Shown: positions 8,348 to 17,201 of the stretch, in pieces | Numbering within the stretch: position 1 is the first letter of the stretch | How the letters are laid out: every line of letters begins with the position of its first letter | Origin: JBJFCE01 sp051888775 | Lineage (GTDB): Bacteria > Bacillota > Clostridia > Lachnospirales > Lachnospiraceae | Length of the DNA: 60,779 nucleotides | Assembly: GCA_051888775.1 (NCBI GenBank) | Contig: JBJFCE010000030.1 | Location: 1 to 60,779 of the forward strand | Direction of reading: 5' to 3' | The notes under the pieces: model-generated | What the model was told of the DNA's origin: nothing | Database searches by the model: none | The model's input: the letters and a program-made list of their open reading frames with translations, nothing else | Made by a program: the position numbers and the translations under genes

Positions 8348-8875
8348 ATGCAGGATATTTTAATTGTGGTGGATATGCAGAATGATTTTATCGACGGAGC
8401 GCTCGGGACACCGGAGGCGGTGGCGATCGTACCTAAGGTAGAGGAGAAGATCAGGGGATTTTGCGGACGGGTTCTGTTTACAAGGGATACCCATGAGAAG
8501 GGATACCTTCATACGCAGGAAGGAAAAAAGCTTCCCGTGGAGCATTGTATCAGAGGAACACAGGGCTGGCAGATCCGTTCGGAGCTGGCGGATTTGTGTA
8601 AAGAAGAGCCGATTGATAAGGTGACCTTCGGAGCAAAAAAGTTAGGAGAACTGCTACAGGAGGCAGATGCTAAGGAACCGATCCGCAGCATTACACTGAT
8701 CGGACTCTGCACTGACATCTGTGTCATTTCCAATGCGCTGCTGATCAAGGCGTTTTTGCCGGAGACAGAGTTGATTGTCGATGCGGCATGCTGCGCCGGA
8801 GTGACACCGGAAAGCCACCGGAATGCGCTTGCAGCGATGAAGATGTGCCAGATCACGGTGGAGAATGAAGGGTAG
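8348..8875 (+). CDS. Cysteine hydrolase, nicotinamidase/isochorismatase-like
   Basis: A 175-aa cytoplasmic hydrolase of the isochorismatase superfamily. The catalytic triad is visible: Asp in VVDMQNDF (residue 9), Lys in VTFGAKKLG (about 97), and Cys in GLCTDICVISNAL (about 124). The DMQNDF and GLCTDICV motifs match nicotinamidases (PncA), which turn nicotinamide into nicotinate for NAD salvage, but the C-terminal part is short and other amidases share this plan. AGAAAGGA precedes the ATG. It probably belongs to the operon of the two preceding genes. Confidence 0.83.
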   Translation: MQDILIVVDMQNDFIDGALGTPEAVAIVPKVEEKIRGFCGRVLFTRDTHEKGYLHTQEGKKLPVEHCIRGTQGWQIRSELADLCKEEPIDKVTFGAKKLGELLQEADAKEPIRSITLIGLCTDICVISNALLIKAFLPETELIVDAACCAGVTPESHRNALAAMKMCQITVENEG

Positions 8876-9042
8876 GATGGAGCAAGAGATAAGGAATAAA
8901 GTTAAGTGAGAGAAAAGCAGATAGCGGAATGGTTAATTTAAGGGAATCATATAGTATTTAAATGAAGCAGGTATAGTATGCGTGAGGTGTACAATATCTG
9001 CTTTTTATAATTGCAGAAATAATCGCATGATTGAAAATATTA

Positions 9043-9156
9043 TTGCAAAAGCGATAAAATAGTTGTAAAATCAAATAAACTACAATTGAATCGATTAAAT
9101 TCAGAAGAAAGGGATGAACAAGAAAAGATATTAAACTAGGAATAGTTTAATATAAT
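9043..9156 (+). promoter_or_regulatory. AT-rich leader with promoter candidates and an 11-bp dyad
   Basis: The gene-free stretch 8876-9193 is AT-rich. TTGCAA at 9043-9048 and TAAAAT at 9066-9071 are 17 nt apart and could be a promoter. A second −10-like TATAAT lies at 9151-9156. A perfect dyad (ATATTAAACTA 9128-9138 with TAGTTTAATAT 9143-9153, loop GGAA) overlaps that hexamer, as an operator would. Nothing coding is visible in this stretch. Confidence 0.45.
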
Positions 9157-9158
9157 AG

Positions 9159-9648
9159 AACTGTACTTTCAAGATAAAATAGGAGGGGAAACTATGAGAA
9201 AAAAATTATATTCTGTGTTGACAGCAGTAGCGATTATGTTTTGTGGAGTGTTAACGGTTAATGCAGAGGAGGAGTTGTCAACGGAACAGTTGTTGGTAGC
9301 AAGTACAACTGCAAGTGAAACTAGTTATAAGGAATATTCTGGAACTTCCTACTCAGCTACTATATTGGGGATATATTGCTATTGTTCAATCACAGGTAAT
9401 AGCAATGTTCAGGCAGTGACTTCGCTAGATGGTCAAACGGTTACAATATCTTCAAAATCATATGTTGATGAATCTACTATAACTGCAAATGGAAGCGGTG
9501 GAAATGCTGCAGGAAGCACAACTTCGGTCAGTTATACAGCAAGCGGATATGTATATCGTACATATCAGGAGCACGGAGCGCCAATGCTTAGTAAAACAGC
9601 ACAAGTATCATTAAGAAGAAGATAAAACCAGTTCTTGAAAGTACAGTT
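9159..9648. repeat. 16-bp inverted repeat flanking the small secreted-protein gene
   Basis: AACTGTACTTTCAAGA at 9159-9174 is exactly complementary to 9633-9648. The two arms enclose the whole gene 9194-9625 with short spacers. They could be element ends, or could pair the two ends of the mRNA; the sequence does not decide. Confidence 0.75.
9194..9625 (+). CDS. Small secreted protein of unknown function
   Basis: A 143-aa protein with a clear signal peptide (MRKKLYSVLTAVAIMFCGVLTVNAEE, probable cut after VNA). The mature part is rich in Ser, Thr, Tyr and Gly, has two Cys close together (YCYCS), and ends in a basic tail SLRRR. I do not recognise a family. AGGAGGGG precedes the ATG. Base composition is lower in GC than the flanking housekeeping genes. 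The downstream genes encode two lipoproteins and an ABC exporter with an unusually large permease, a context that recalls secreted-bacteriocin loci, but no bacteriocin signature is seen, so that is only a suggestion. Confidence 0.65.
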   Translation: MRKKLYSVLTAVAIMFCGVLTVNAEEELSTEQLLVASTTASETSYKEYSGTSYSATILGIYCYCSITGNSNVQAVTSLDGQTVTISSKSYVDESTITANGSGGNAAGSTTSVSYTASGYVYRTYQEHGAPMLSKTAQVSLRRR

Positions 9649-9712
9649 TTATATAATTTATAATTTTATGATTTTGATGATTTAATTGGTTCTTGCTGAA
9701 AGGGGAAAAGAC

Positions 9713-11359
9713 ATGGGGAGAATGAAAAAAACCGTATTTTCACTGTTACTATGCAGTTTGATCCTTCTGGAGTCCTGTAGTGGAGAGAAGGATGGGCAGA
9801 CAGGTAATTCCGAAATGCAAAATGAGGAAAGGCAAAATAGTGATATCATGTCAGATACGGGGGATTCCGAAGTACAGGAAGAAGAAATTGTCTTGCATGA
9901 AGGAGACTGGCTGACCAGCGCCGGAGATATAGAAAGAACCTGGGTTAAAGACTATGACAGTTCGGAATGGGAAGACAGCGCATGTCTGCATATGTATGTA
10001 CACCAGCCGTTGGCATCTAATTCACATATCCCAATGATAGAAGATGAAATGAACCATCGTTTACATATGGCAGGATATGATTTTCATGTTCACTTTGAAT
10101 TATGCTCAGTTGATGAATTTTGGAGCAGCGGTGAAAGCGTGGATGAGCTGGTCGGAAAAAGAGAAGATGAGGAAGGAATTACGATCGATATGTATCTGAC
10201 AGACGATTATCGGTCTGCAGTACAAAATGGGAAAATATTGGAATTGACGGATTATCTTAGTGATCAGGAAGAACTCTATGGATATTATGATGAAAATGTG
10301 TGGGGACAGCTTACGGATCAAGAGGGAAGAATTTACGGAATCCCCTCTAATCCCATTGCTGCAAGTAAACTGGGGTATGCATATAATCCTCAGTTGGCAG
10401 AATTGCTTTCTATAGATATGGAAGAATTCGACGGCGATCCGGCTTTGTTCGAGGATCAATTTCCATATATGCTTGAAAATGGAATAATCCCTTTGAATCT
10501 AAATCTGGAATCGAATGATTACCTTGTGCTGTCTCTGTTTGGATTAGAGACGTATGAGGATATTTTTGCTATCAGACATGACGGGGAAGAATGGGAGGCA
10601 ATTGATCTGTGGGAAGAGGATATCATCGATTTCTATGAACAACTGGGAGCATGGAAGGAAGAAGGATATCTTTCATATGGAGAAGGGATTGTGCAGAATT
10701 TTGAACTGCAAGATACCGCTGTGGACAGGGCACAATACCGATATTGCTTCCTTGTGATACAAAATAATGATCGCATTTCGTGGGCATATGATATCAATAT
10801 GTCAGATGAGGGCGGATATCTGGAAACCGATCTTTATATTCCGGATAATACGGCTTATATATATGAGAAAATGAATAGCGAGATCATGGTGATTAATTCT
10901 GCAACGGACTATCCGGAGGAATGCAAGCAGTTTCTGAATTTACTTGCGACAGATGATGAATTACGGCTTTTATTGGAAAGTGGAATAGAAAATTATCATT
11001 ATGTGTGGAAAGATGAGGTACAGGTTTTCGATCCCAACGGGGGAGGTTTGATTTTGAATTTTTATCAGGATCTACGATTCTGGCCCGTGGAGTATTTTTC
11101 AGAAAAATATGATGCAGAAATTGAAGCTATGAACGAGCATGTAGAGTATGCTGCAGCATTGGAATTGTCAAATGATTTTTCGGGAATGGAAGCAACCTAT
11201 GGGGCTTGTAAGCAGATTTTTGATGACAATATGCTCGTATTTTTGGGATATTATGGGGAAGAAACAGGGCGCAGATTGGAAGAAGTACATGAATTGCTGA
11301 TTGACGCAGGATATCTGGAATTGATTGATGCAATCAATGATGTGAGGGGGAAAGAATGA
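9713..11359 (+). CDS. Lipoprotein resembling extracellular solute-binding proteins
   Basis: A 548-aa surface lipoprotein. The signal sequence ends in the lipobox LLESC, with Cys near residue 20, followed by a polar Asn/Glu/Asp-rich linker. The mature part shows the layout of family-1 solute-binding proteins: a region listing short-lived residues before DMYLTDDYRSAVQNGKILEL, then GRIYGIPSNPIA, and ILNFYQDLRF late in the chain. It is very acidic. ATG 9713 is chosen because AAGGGG lies seven bases before it. No importer permease pair of the sugar type is nearby, so a sensing role for the downstream ABC-2 exporter is as likely as uptake. Confidence 0.7.
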   Translation: MGRMKKTVFSLLLCSLILLESCSGEKDGQTGNSEMQNEERQNSDIMSDTGDSEVQEEEIVLHEGDWLTSAGDIERTWVKDYDSSEWEDSACLHMYVHQPLASNSHIPMIEDEMNHRLHMAGYDFHVHFELCSVDEFWSSGESVDELVGKREDEEGITIDMYLTDDYRSAVQNGKILELTDYLSDQEELYGYYDENVWGQLTDQEGRIYGIPSNPIAASKLGYAYNPQLAELLSIDMEEFDGDPALFEDQFPYMLENGIIPLNLNLESNDYLVLSLFGLETYEDIFAIRHDGEEWEAIDLWEEDIIDFYEQLGAWKEEGYLSYGEGIVQNFELQDTAVDRAQYRYCFLVIQNNDRISWAYDINMSDEGGYLETDLYIPDNTAYIYEKMNSEIMVINSATDYPEECKQFLNLLATDDELRLLLESGIENYHYVWKDEVQVFDPNGGGLILNFYQDLRFWPVEYFSEKYDAEIEAMNEHVEYAAALELSNDFSGMEATYGACKQIFDDNMLVFLGYYGEETGRRLEEVHELLIDAGYLELIDAINDVRGKE

Positions 11360-11362
11360 GAT

Positions 11363-12493
11363 ATGGGGAAAAAGAGATTGCGGAATGTAACGGGAATATT
11401 TTTATTTGTTTTGATTGTATCCTTAGCGGGATGTGGGAAAAAGGAAACGGTGCAGGGAGAAACCACGGAAATTTTTGGGACATATACAATGTCAGATGCG
11501 GGGGCACTTAAAAGTAACGGAAACGGATATTTGAAGTTTTATGACAGGGAATCGGATAGTGTTGTATATTTATGTAATAAGGTAGGGTGTCAGCATCTGG
11601 ATAGTGATTGTAATGCCTATGTGGAAGGACTGAATGAGGCATTTTTTTACAACGACAGCTTATATATCATACAGACCGCTGATATAGAAAACTTCTATCT
11701 GATCAAAGCAAACCGCTATGGAGAAGAAAGACAGGTATTAGGTGAGTTTAGAACTTATCCGCTGCCTTCTTCCATGGTGATTTTCGAAGATGACTTATAT
11801 TTTATCGGAATCGGATGGGATTATGAAACTGATACCGATATTATGCAGATGTGCAGATTAAATTTGTCTGATGGATCCTATGAGGAAATTCCAAATTTGG
11901 AAACAGGATATCCGCTTGCGGAACTGACGTCTTTTCTTGTTACAGAGGATTATAATTACTTGGTTTATACAGCAGGAAATATGGATGTCAGTGATTTTCT
12001 GGACATAGAAAGCGGAACATTAACGGAAGTACCGTGGGATGAATTCAAGTATACGGTTCTTCTGTATCGTGTGGATCGAGAGACGTTGGAAACAGAAGTC
12101 TTATATCAAAAGGAATTATCAGGATCAGAAAACTTTAGTCTAAGACCGCTCGAGGTAGACGGAAGTCGGTTTATTTTACAGGTGAGCAATGAGATTATGG
12201 AATATGATGCGGCAACCGGACAAGAAACTTTGCTCTATGAAATTTCAGGTAGCGGACAAATTAAAAAGGCGGGTGAGTACTATATTGTATGGGATTATAC
12301 TTCTCCGGTCAATTTTATACTGTTAAAAGATTGGAAGGAGGAGGGAACTTTCATGGACGAGAGTGGAGCAGTCAATACATATTTTGGAACAATAGGGGAT
12401 ACGGTTTATTTTGGTGGAGACGGAGTACTGTATTCTATGAGTTATACGGACTTAAAGACAGGAAATTACGCCTTTCACTATATAGATTTATGA
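11363..12493 (+). CDS. Lipoprotein with propeller-like repeats
   Basis: A 376-aa lipoprotein with the lipobox SLAGC (Cys near residue 24). It contains a Cys-rich motif YLCNKVGCQHLDSDCNAY near residue 70 and then a series of beta-rich segments (FYNDSLYII, FEDDLYFIG, DTVYFGGDGVLYSM), resembling the DUF5050-type propeller lipoproteins of Clostridia. It starts four bases after the preceding stop, so the two lipoproteins are probably made together. Function is unknown; sensing or substrate capture for the following exporter is an inference from position. Confidence 0.7.
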   Translation: MGKKRLRNVTGIFLFVLIVSLAGCGKKETVQGETTEIFGTYTMSDAGALKSNGNGYLKFYDRESDSVVYLCNKVGCQHLDSDCNAYVEGLNEAFFYNDSLYIIQTADIENFYLIKANRYGEERQVLGEFRTYPLPSSMVIFEDDLYFIGIGWDYETDTDIMQMCRLNLSDGSYEEIPNLETGYPLAELTSFLVTEDYNYLVYTAGNMDVSDFLDIESGTLTEVPWDEFKYTVLLYRVDRETLETEVLYQKELSGSENFSLRPLEVDGSRFILQVSNEIMEYDAATGQETLLYEISGSGQIKKAGEYYIVWDYTSPVNFILLKDWKEEGTFMDESGAVNTYFGTIGDTVYFGGDGVLYSMSYTDLKTGNYAFHYIDL

Positions 12494-12530
12494 AACGCCT
12501 GAAAAGATTAGTAGGGATGGGGGATATCAT

Positions 12531-14900
12531 TTGAAGTTGGTATTGTTAGAGCTTAAGAGAATCGGCAATAGAAGATGGGTATTCTTATGGTTCCTTTTTA
12601 TGCTGGCTTTAGGATTATGGGTGAGTGGACTTTGGCTGAGAAGGGAATTTCAAGAGGAAGGATGTCTTCCGGAAGAATATCTGGCTGTGGCAGAACGGTA
12701 CGACGGAATGACAGTGAGTGAGGCTGATGCGCAGTTGCATACAGAGACGGAACAATGGCAGCAGGTCGCATCGATACTCAGTATGTATAGAATGGGTATT
12801 TTGGAATATGAGGAAGCATCAGAGAGGCTTTCGGATTGCGGATATGAAGAAATGGATCCGGACAAGATCGATGTGGAAACAGTATGGCAGTCATTAAGAA
12901 GCAGCCAGCTCGTGTTGAGGGAACTGGATCTGCTGCAACAATATGATTCATATCTTATGGAACTAAAAACGGGAGCGGCGGGTCTTTCAAACATTTCCTT
13001 TTTTCGGGAGGATATTTATATAGAGCGGACCAGAGAAAAGGCAATGGAGGATTATGCCGGACTGGATGTTTCTGTAGAGGTATGGCATCATAACACCGCT
13101 GCACGGGAATTCCTTCAGAATCGAATAATGGATGGTTTTATCTTTGCTTTTTTGTTGACTGTATTGTTATTACTATATACTGAAGAAAGGGAAAAAAATT
13201 TCATTTCTTTAACCGGTACTGCGCTTAAAGGGAAAAACAGTTTTTATTTTCGGAAATCGGCAGTAATGTTTGTTTATACCTTAGTGACAGTGTCTGTTTA
13301 TGAATGTGCATTATTATTGTTTTATTTACAGAAGATGGGGGCAGTTGACTGGAATGCGCCCATTCAATCGATTGTCGTATTTGAGAGCTGTAATAAGGCG
13401 TATAGTATATTGCAGACGGTAATTTTGACGGTGCTGTTTAAGTCGCTCTTTTTCTTTATTTTCATGTTGGTGTTGTCTGTGCCGGCATGCATAATAACGA
13501 AAAACATTTACATGATCGGTATAGCGGCGGCATTAACAGCAGTGTCGGTCATATGGGCAAAAGCAGGGAGTCTGAATACTTCACAGGGATGGCTTACCTG
13601 CTTTAATCCTGTCAATTTATTGGATTCGGCAGAGCTGTTTACCGGATATCAAAATGTCCGTATTTTGCAATATCCGGTTTCGCAAAGATGGATTACAGCG
13701 GGAATTGTGTGTGGCTGTTTCTTCATGGCCTGTATTATGGGAAGCTGCTTATATGGAAGAGTATCTCACGGAAGGACGCACAGCATCCTGTCCTTCTTCG
13801 GAAAGAAAGAACAGGATAAAGTGGCTTTGAAGAAAAAAAGAGAACGATGCTTTTTTCATAAGCCGCTCTTTTTTCTGGAAATGCAAAAGCTGTTATTTTC
13901 CTGTAGGTTTTTGCTTCCGTTGTTACTGATTGTAATAGGTTTTGTTGCATATTTTATGAATTCTTCTGATCTTGCATTATCACAGCAGGAGTTATTCTAT
14001 CAGGAATATATGTCGGAACTGAACGGACCGTTGACAGAAGAAAAGGAGCAGTTCATTACGGAAGAACGACAGAAGTTTGAACTGTTGGCGGAATTAAAGG
14101 AGCAGGCTTTACAACAGGAGAATCAGAGCATTCTGATTGATTATATTGACAAAATGATGATCAAACAAGAAGCCTTTCGTATTGTAGAAGAAGAATATAT
14201 CCGATTGCAGGAGCAGGAGGATGTTTCTGTTTTCCTTTATGAGACCGGGTATCTCTACTTGTTTGGTATCAGGCAGAATGAAAAAAGCAGTACAGGAATT
14301 TTGATCGGCATGCTTTTGCTGGCAATCATATTACCTTGGTTTTCCTGGATTGAATTTAGACAGGGAGCGATAACACTTGTCAGAACAACTGAGCATGGGA
14401 GATTGCGGCGGTTGTTCACGCAGTTCGGGGGCTATTGCGTGATCGCCATTCTGATCATGGGAAGCGTTTATTTGGGAGATATGATCAGTATTTTTAAGCA
14501 GTTCGGCACATATGGTCTGGATCAGGGGCTTGCCAACATGAATGGAGTACAGGATATTACGTTCCCCTTCAGCATAGGATTTTACTTATTATTGATTCAG
14601 ATGATCAGAGTATTTGGAATCATACTTTTGGTACTTCTGACTGGGGCAGTCATGTATTTATGCAGAGACTATCTAAAAGCGGCATTGATCTGCTGCGTTT
14701 TTACGGTGCTCCCGTATCTGTTATTTTTAAACGGATTTGATTTTTTTAATGGATATTTTTTAAATGCTTTTTTGCAGGGAAATGAACTGCTTTTATTGAT
14801 ATGGAATGGAGAAACCGGAAAGCTGATTTTTATTTTGATTCAAACACTGGCATGTCTTTTGGCGTCGTTCAAAGTGCTGAAGCGGGAGGTGAAGATGTAA
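12531..14900 (+). CDS. Large ABC-2 type permease with two membrane halves
   Basis: A 789-aa membrane protein that begins with a TTG codon preceded by GGGGGAT. It has a first helix near residues 15-37, a long outside loop, a helix cluster near 200-405, a central charged break (KKEQDKVALKKKRERC) and a second half beginning near 445 with its own large loop and a helix cluster near 590-785. It therefore looks like two fused ABC-2 subunits served by one ATPase. The size and layout recall permeases of bacteriocin immunity or export systems. The stop overlaps the start of the ATPase gene. Confidence 0.82.
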   Translation: MKLVLLELKRIGNRRWVFLWFLFMLALGLWVSGLWLRREFQEEGCLPEEYLAVAERYDGMTVSEADAQLHTETEQWQQVASILSMYRMGILEYEEASERLSDCGYEEMDPDKIDVETVWQSLRSSQLVLRELDLLQQYDSYLMELKTGAAGLSNISFFREDIYIERTREKAMEDYAGLDVSVEVWHHNTAAREFLQNRIMDGFIFAFLLTVLLLLYTEEREKNFISLTGTALKGKNSFYFRKSAVMFVYTLVTVSVYECALLLFYLQKMGAVDWNAPIQSIVVFESCNKAYSILQTVILTVLFKSLFFFIFMLVLSVPACIITKNIYMIGIAAALTAVSVIWAKAGSLNTSQGWLTCFNPVNLLDSAELFTGYQNVRILQYPVSQRWITAGIVCGCFFMACIMGSCLYGRVSHGRTHSILSFFGKKEQDKVALKKKRERCFFHKPLFFLEMQKLLFSCRFLLPLLLIVIGFVAYFMNSSDLALSQQELFYQEYMSELNGPLTEEKEQFITEERQKFELLAELKEQALQQENQSILIDYIDKMMIKQEAFRIVEEEYIRLQEQEDVSVFLYETGYLYLFGIRQNEKSSTGILIGMLLLAIILPWFSWIEFRQGAITLVRTTEHGRLRRLFTQFGGYCVIAILIMGSVYLGDMISIFKQFGTYGLDQGLANMNGVQDITFPFSIGFYLLLIQMIRVFGIILLVLLTGAVMYLCRDYLKAALICCVFTVLPYLLFLNGFDFFNGYFLNAFLQGNELLLLIWNGETGKLIFILIQTLACLLASFKVLKREVKM

Positions 14901-15664
14901 TGAAACTGGAACTGAAAAATGTTACATTTGGCTATGGAAAAACAAATGTGATAGAAGATATGAATTTATCATTTACACCGGGAGTATATGGGTTGCTGGG
15001 CCCTAACGGTGCAGGGAAAAGTACTTTGATCTCTCTGCTTGTCAGGAATCGGATACCGGCAAAAGGGCAGATTCTATGGAATGATAAAGAAATCGGCAAG
15101 GAAGGCGCCGCATATCGGCGTGTGATCGGGTATAAGCCCCAACAGCAAAGCATTTATCCGGAATTCAAAGTGGTTGAATTTTTGTATTATATGGCGAACC
15201 TGAAGGGAGTTCCGGGTAAAGAGCAAAAAAATCAGATTGATGAAATACTCGGCAGGCTCAATTTGACAATGCAACGTGAGAAAAAAATGAAGGCATTGTC
15301 CGGCGGAATGCTGCAAAGAGCTTTGTTGGCACAAGCTTTAGTGGGAAATCCTGAATTGGTGATTCTGGACGAGCCAACGGCAGGACTGGATCCGATGGAA
15401 CGGATTAATATGAGAAACTTGATTCAGGAAACGGCCAGTGATAAGATAGTGCTGCTTGCGACACATATTATTGAAGATATCGGAACCATTGCAAAAGAGA
15501 TTTTGTTTATGAATCATGGAAAGATACTATTGCAGGGAAATATGGGACAGTTAAGAGAATATTATGAGACCGGTAAGCGTGAGGGGAGAATGAGCGGAGT
15601 CGACATGCAGGACGAAATTATGATACTGGAGAATCTGTATTATGATTTTTTTAATAATAAATAA
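14900..15664 (+). CDS. ABC transporter ATP-binding protein
   Basis: A 254-aa ATPase partner of the large permease just upstream. Walker A (GPNGAGKST) lies near residue 37, LSGGM (signature, with Met in place of the usual Gln) near 133, Walker B VILDEPTAGLD near 154, and the switch histidine in ATHIIED near 190. The ATG at 14900 overlaps the permease stop (TAATG) and follows GGGAGGT. The gene ends the accessory cluster. Confidence 0.92.
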   Translation: MKLELKNVTFGYGKTNVIEDMNLSFTPGVYGLLGPNGAGKSTLISLLVRNRIPAKGQILWNDKEIGKEGAAYRRVIGYKPQQQSIYPEFKVVEFLYYMANLKGVPGKEQKNQIDEILGRLNLTMQREKKMKALSGGMLQRALLAQALVGNPELVILDEPTAGLDPMERINMRNLIQETASDKIVLLATHIIEDIGTIAKEILFMNHGKILLQGNMGQLREYYETGKREGRMSGVDMQDEIMILENLYYDFFNNK

Positions 15665-15683
15665 AAAGGCTGCAACAAATATT

Positions 15684-15715
15684 CAGGAGAGGTCAGCTTA
15701 CGCTGACCTCTCCTG
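15684..15715. terminator. Hairpin terminator between convergent genes
   Basis: A perfect 14-bp stem: 15684-15697 pairs with 15702-15715, loop TTAC. The stem includes the last codons and stop of the minus-strand aldo/keto reductase gene. There is no clean T-run on either side, so termination strength is uncertain. Confidence 0.6.
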
Positions 15716-16721
15716 CTAATACGCGTTTATAATCTTCGTAATTTTTCGCGAGAAGTGTCGGCGTATCCAGTTCATAAGGGCATTTGCTCTTGCACCGGTT
15801 ACAATGCAGACAGTTCTCGATTTTTTTCATCTTTCCCTGAACCTCTTCGGTCAGCTGGAGTGCGGATGGGGAACGGCGAAGCAGCAGGGACATGCGGGCA
15901 CAGTTGTTAATCTCGATGCCGGCGGGGCAAGGCATACAATAGCCGCAGCCACGGCAGAAGTCTCCGCTTAATTCGGCGCGGTCCTGTGCAATGAGTGCTT
16001 TGATTTCCTCTGTCATTGCGGGCGGATTGTCAATATAGGAAATAAATTCATCCAGTTCCTGTTCTCTCTGGATACCCCAGATCGGCAGGACATTTTCATA
16101 TTGCGCCTGAAATGCATAAGCTGCCGCAGAGTTGGTGATCAGTCCGCCGGATAATGCTTTCATTGCAATAAAGCCCATCTTTTTTTCCTGACAGGCATTG
16201 ACCAGTGCAAGCTCCTTTTCACCGGATAAGTAGCAGAACGGGAATTGCAGAGTTTCGTATAAGCCGGATGCGATTGCTTCCTGAGCAACCTGCAAGCGGT
16301 GATTTGTGATCCCGATATGGCGCACTTTGCCTTCTTCCTTAGCCTGAAGCATCGCTTCATACAGACCGCTTCCGTCCCCCGGCTTGGGGCAAAATGCGGG
16401 GTTATGGAACTGATAGAGATCGACGTAGTCGGTTTTTAAGTTATGCAGGGAGGTTTCCAGATCCTTCCAAAAGGCGTCCGCAGTTGCGGCGCCCGTCTTG
16501 GTTGCAATATATACCTGATCGCGGATGCCTTCCAGTGCTTCACCGAGTTTTACTTCGCTGTCGGTATAAAATCTGGCTGTATCAAAAAAGGTAATGCCTG
16601 CCTGATAGGCTTTTCGGATCAGATGGACGGCGTCTTCATTTGAGATGCGCTGGATCGGCAGTGCGCCGAAGCCGTTTTTATTGACGGTTATGCCCGTTGT
16701 ACCAAGTGTGACGGTATTCAT
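15693..16721 (-). CDS. Aldo/keto reductase with 4Fe-4S cluster motifs
   Basis: A 342-aa protein. The N-terminal ~260 residues form an AKR barrel (FFDTARFYTDSEVKLGEAL with the catalytic Asp and Tyr; KTDYVDLYQFH). The C-terminal ~80 residues carry ferredoxin-like cysteines: CRGCGYCMPCPAGIEI and CLHCNRCKSKCPYEL. This AKR plus 2[4Fe-4S] layout is common in anaerobes and probably exchanges electrons with ferredoxin-type partners; the substrate is unknown. AGGAAGCACT precedes the start codon. Transcribed opposite to its neighbours on both sides. Confidence 0.9.
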   Translation of the reverse strand: MNTVTLGTTGITVNKNGFGALPIQRISNEDAVHLIRKAYQAGITFFDTARFYTDSEVKLGEALEGIRDQVYIATKTGAATADAFWKDLETSLHNLKTDYVDLYQFHNPAFCPKPGDGSGLYEAMLQAKEEGKVRHIGITNHRLQVAQEAIASGLYETLQFPFCYLSGEKELALVNACQEKKMGFIAMKALSGGLITNSAAAYAFQAQYENVLPIWGIQREQELDEFISYIDNPPAMTEEIKALIAQDRAELSGDFCRGCGYCMPCPAGIEINNCARMSLLLRRSPSALQLTEEVQGKMKKIENCLHCNRCKSKCPYELDTPTLLAKNYEDYKRVLAGEVSVS

Positions 16722-16879
16722 AGTGCTTCCTCCGTAAAAAGATGTGGATCAATAGAAATCAATATAGTATAGTTTAGCATAAAATGTCGAAAGCTTCCAG
16801 CTGTCCCATGTTCATTTCTTTTATGTGTTGCATGCTCATTTTTTTTGCATGTTTCTTTCCTGCTTTACGCTGCCGGCGC

Positions 16880-16909
16880 AAGACATCTCCCCGAAGAGAA
16901 CTATATAAT
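16880..16909 (+). promoter_or_regulatory. Candidate promoter for the Cys-rich peptide gene
   Basis: AAGACA at 16880-16885 and consensus TATAAT at 16904-16909 with an 18-nt spacer. The expected start of transcription is about 25 nt before the GGGGGAAG ribosome site. Confidence 0.55.
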
Positions 16910-16941
16910 ACAAATACAAAATGAACAGGGGGAAGATGCTT

Positions 16942-17199
16942 ATGAGAAAACTGATAAGTAAATTACGAAGCTGGTGCAATTTGGACGGGATCGAGGAACG
17001 GGAAGCGGTTTCTTTTAAAGAGGATAACCGGGGAAGCTTCATCTTTATAGGCAGTATAGGCGGACTGATTATCCTGATATTGGTTATTATTTCGATACTT
17101 GGCGGATGTCTGGATGCATGTACCTGCGGAATATGCAGCAGATGTGTAGGATGTGTGACAAACTGCCTAAATTGCTTTTATTGTGGAACGGCGAAATAA
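16942..17199 (+). CDS. Small membrane peptide with Cys-rich C-terminal tail
   Basis: An 85-aa protein of unknown family. Residues 1-35 are charged and cytoplasmic-looking, about 36-58 form one membrane helix (FIGSIGGLIILILVIISIL), and the last ~30 residues hold nine cysteines in a loosely repeated CxxC-like pattern (CLDACTCGICSRC, CVGCVTNC, CLNCFYC). ATG 16942 is chosen over 16921 and 16936 because GGGGGAAG ends six bases before it. The next gene, two bases on, is an Lgt-like protein, so the two are probably translated together and may act on each other; lipidation or metal binding of the tail is a guess. Confidence 0.7.
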   Translation: MRKLISKLRSWCNLDGIEEREAVSFKEDNRGSFIFIGSIGGLIILILVIISILGGCLDACTCGICSRCVGCVTNCLNCFYCGTAK

Positions 17200-17201
17200 A
17201 G

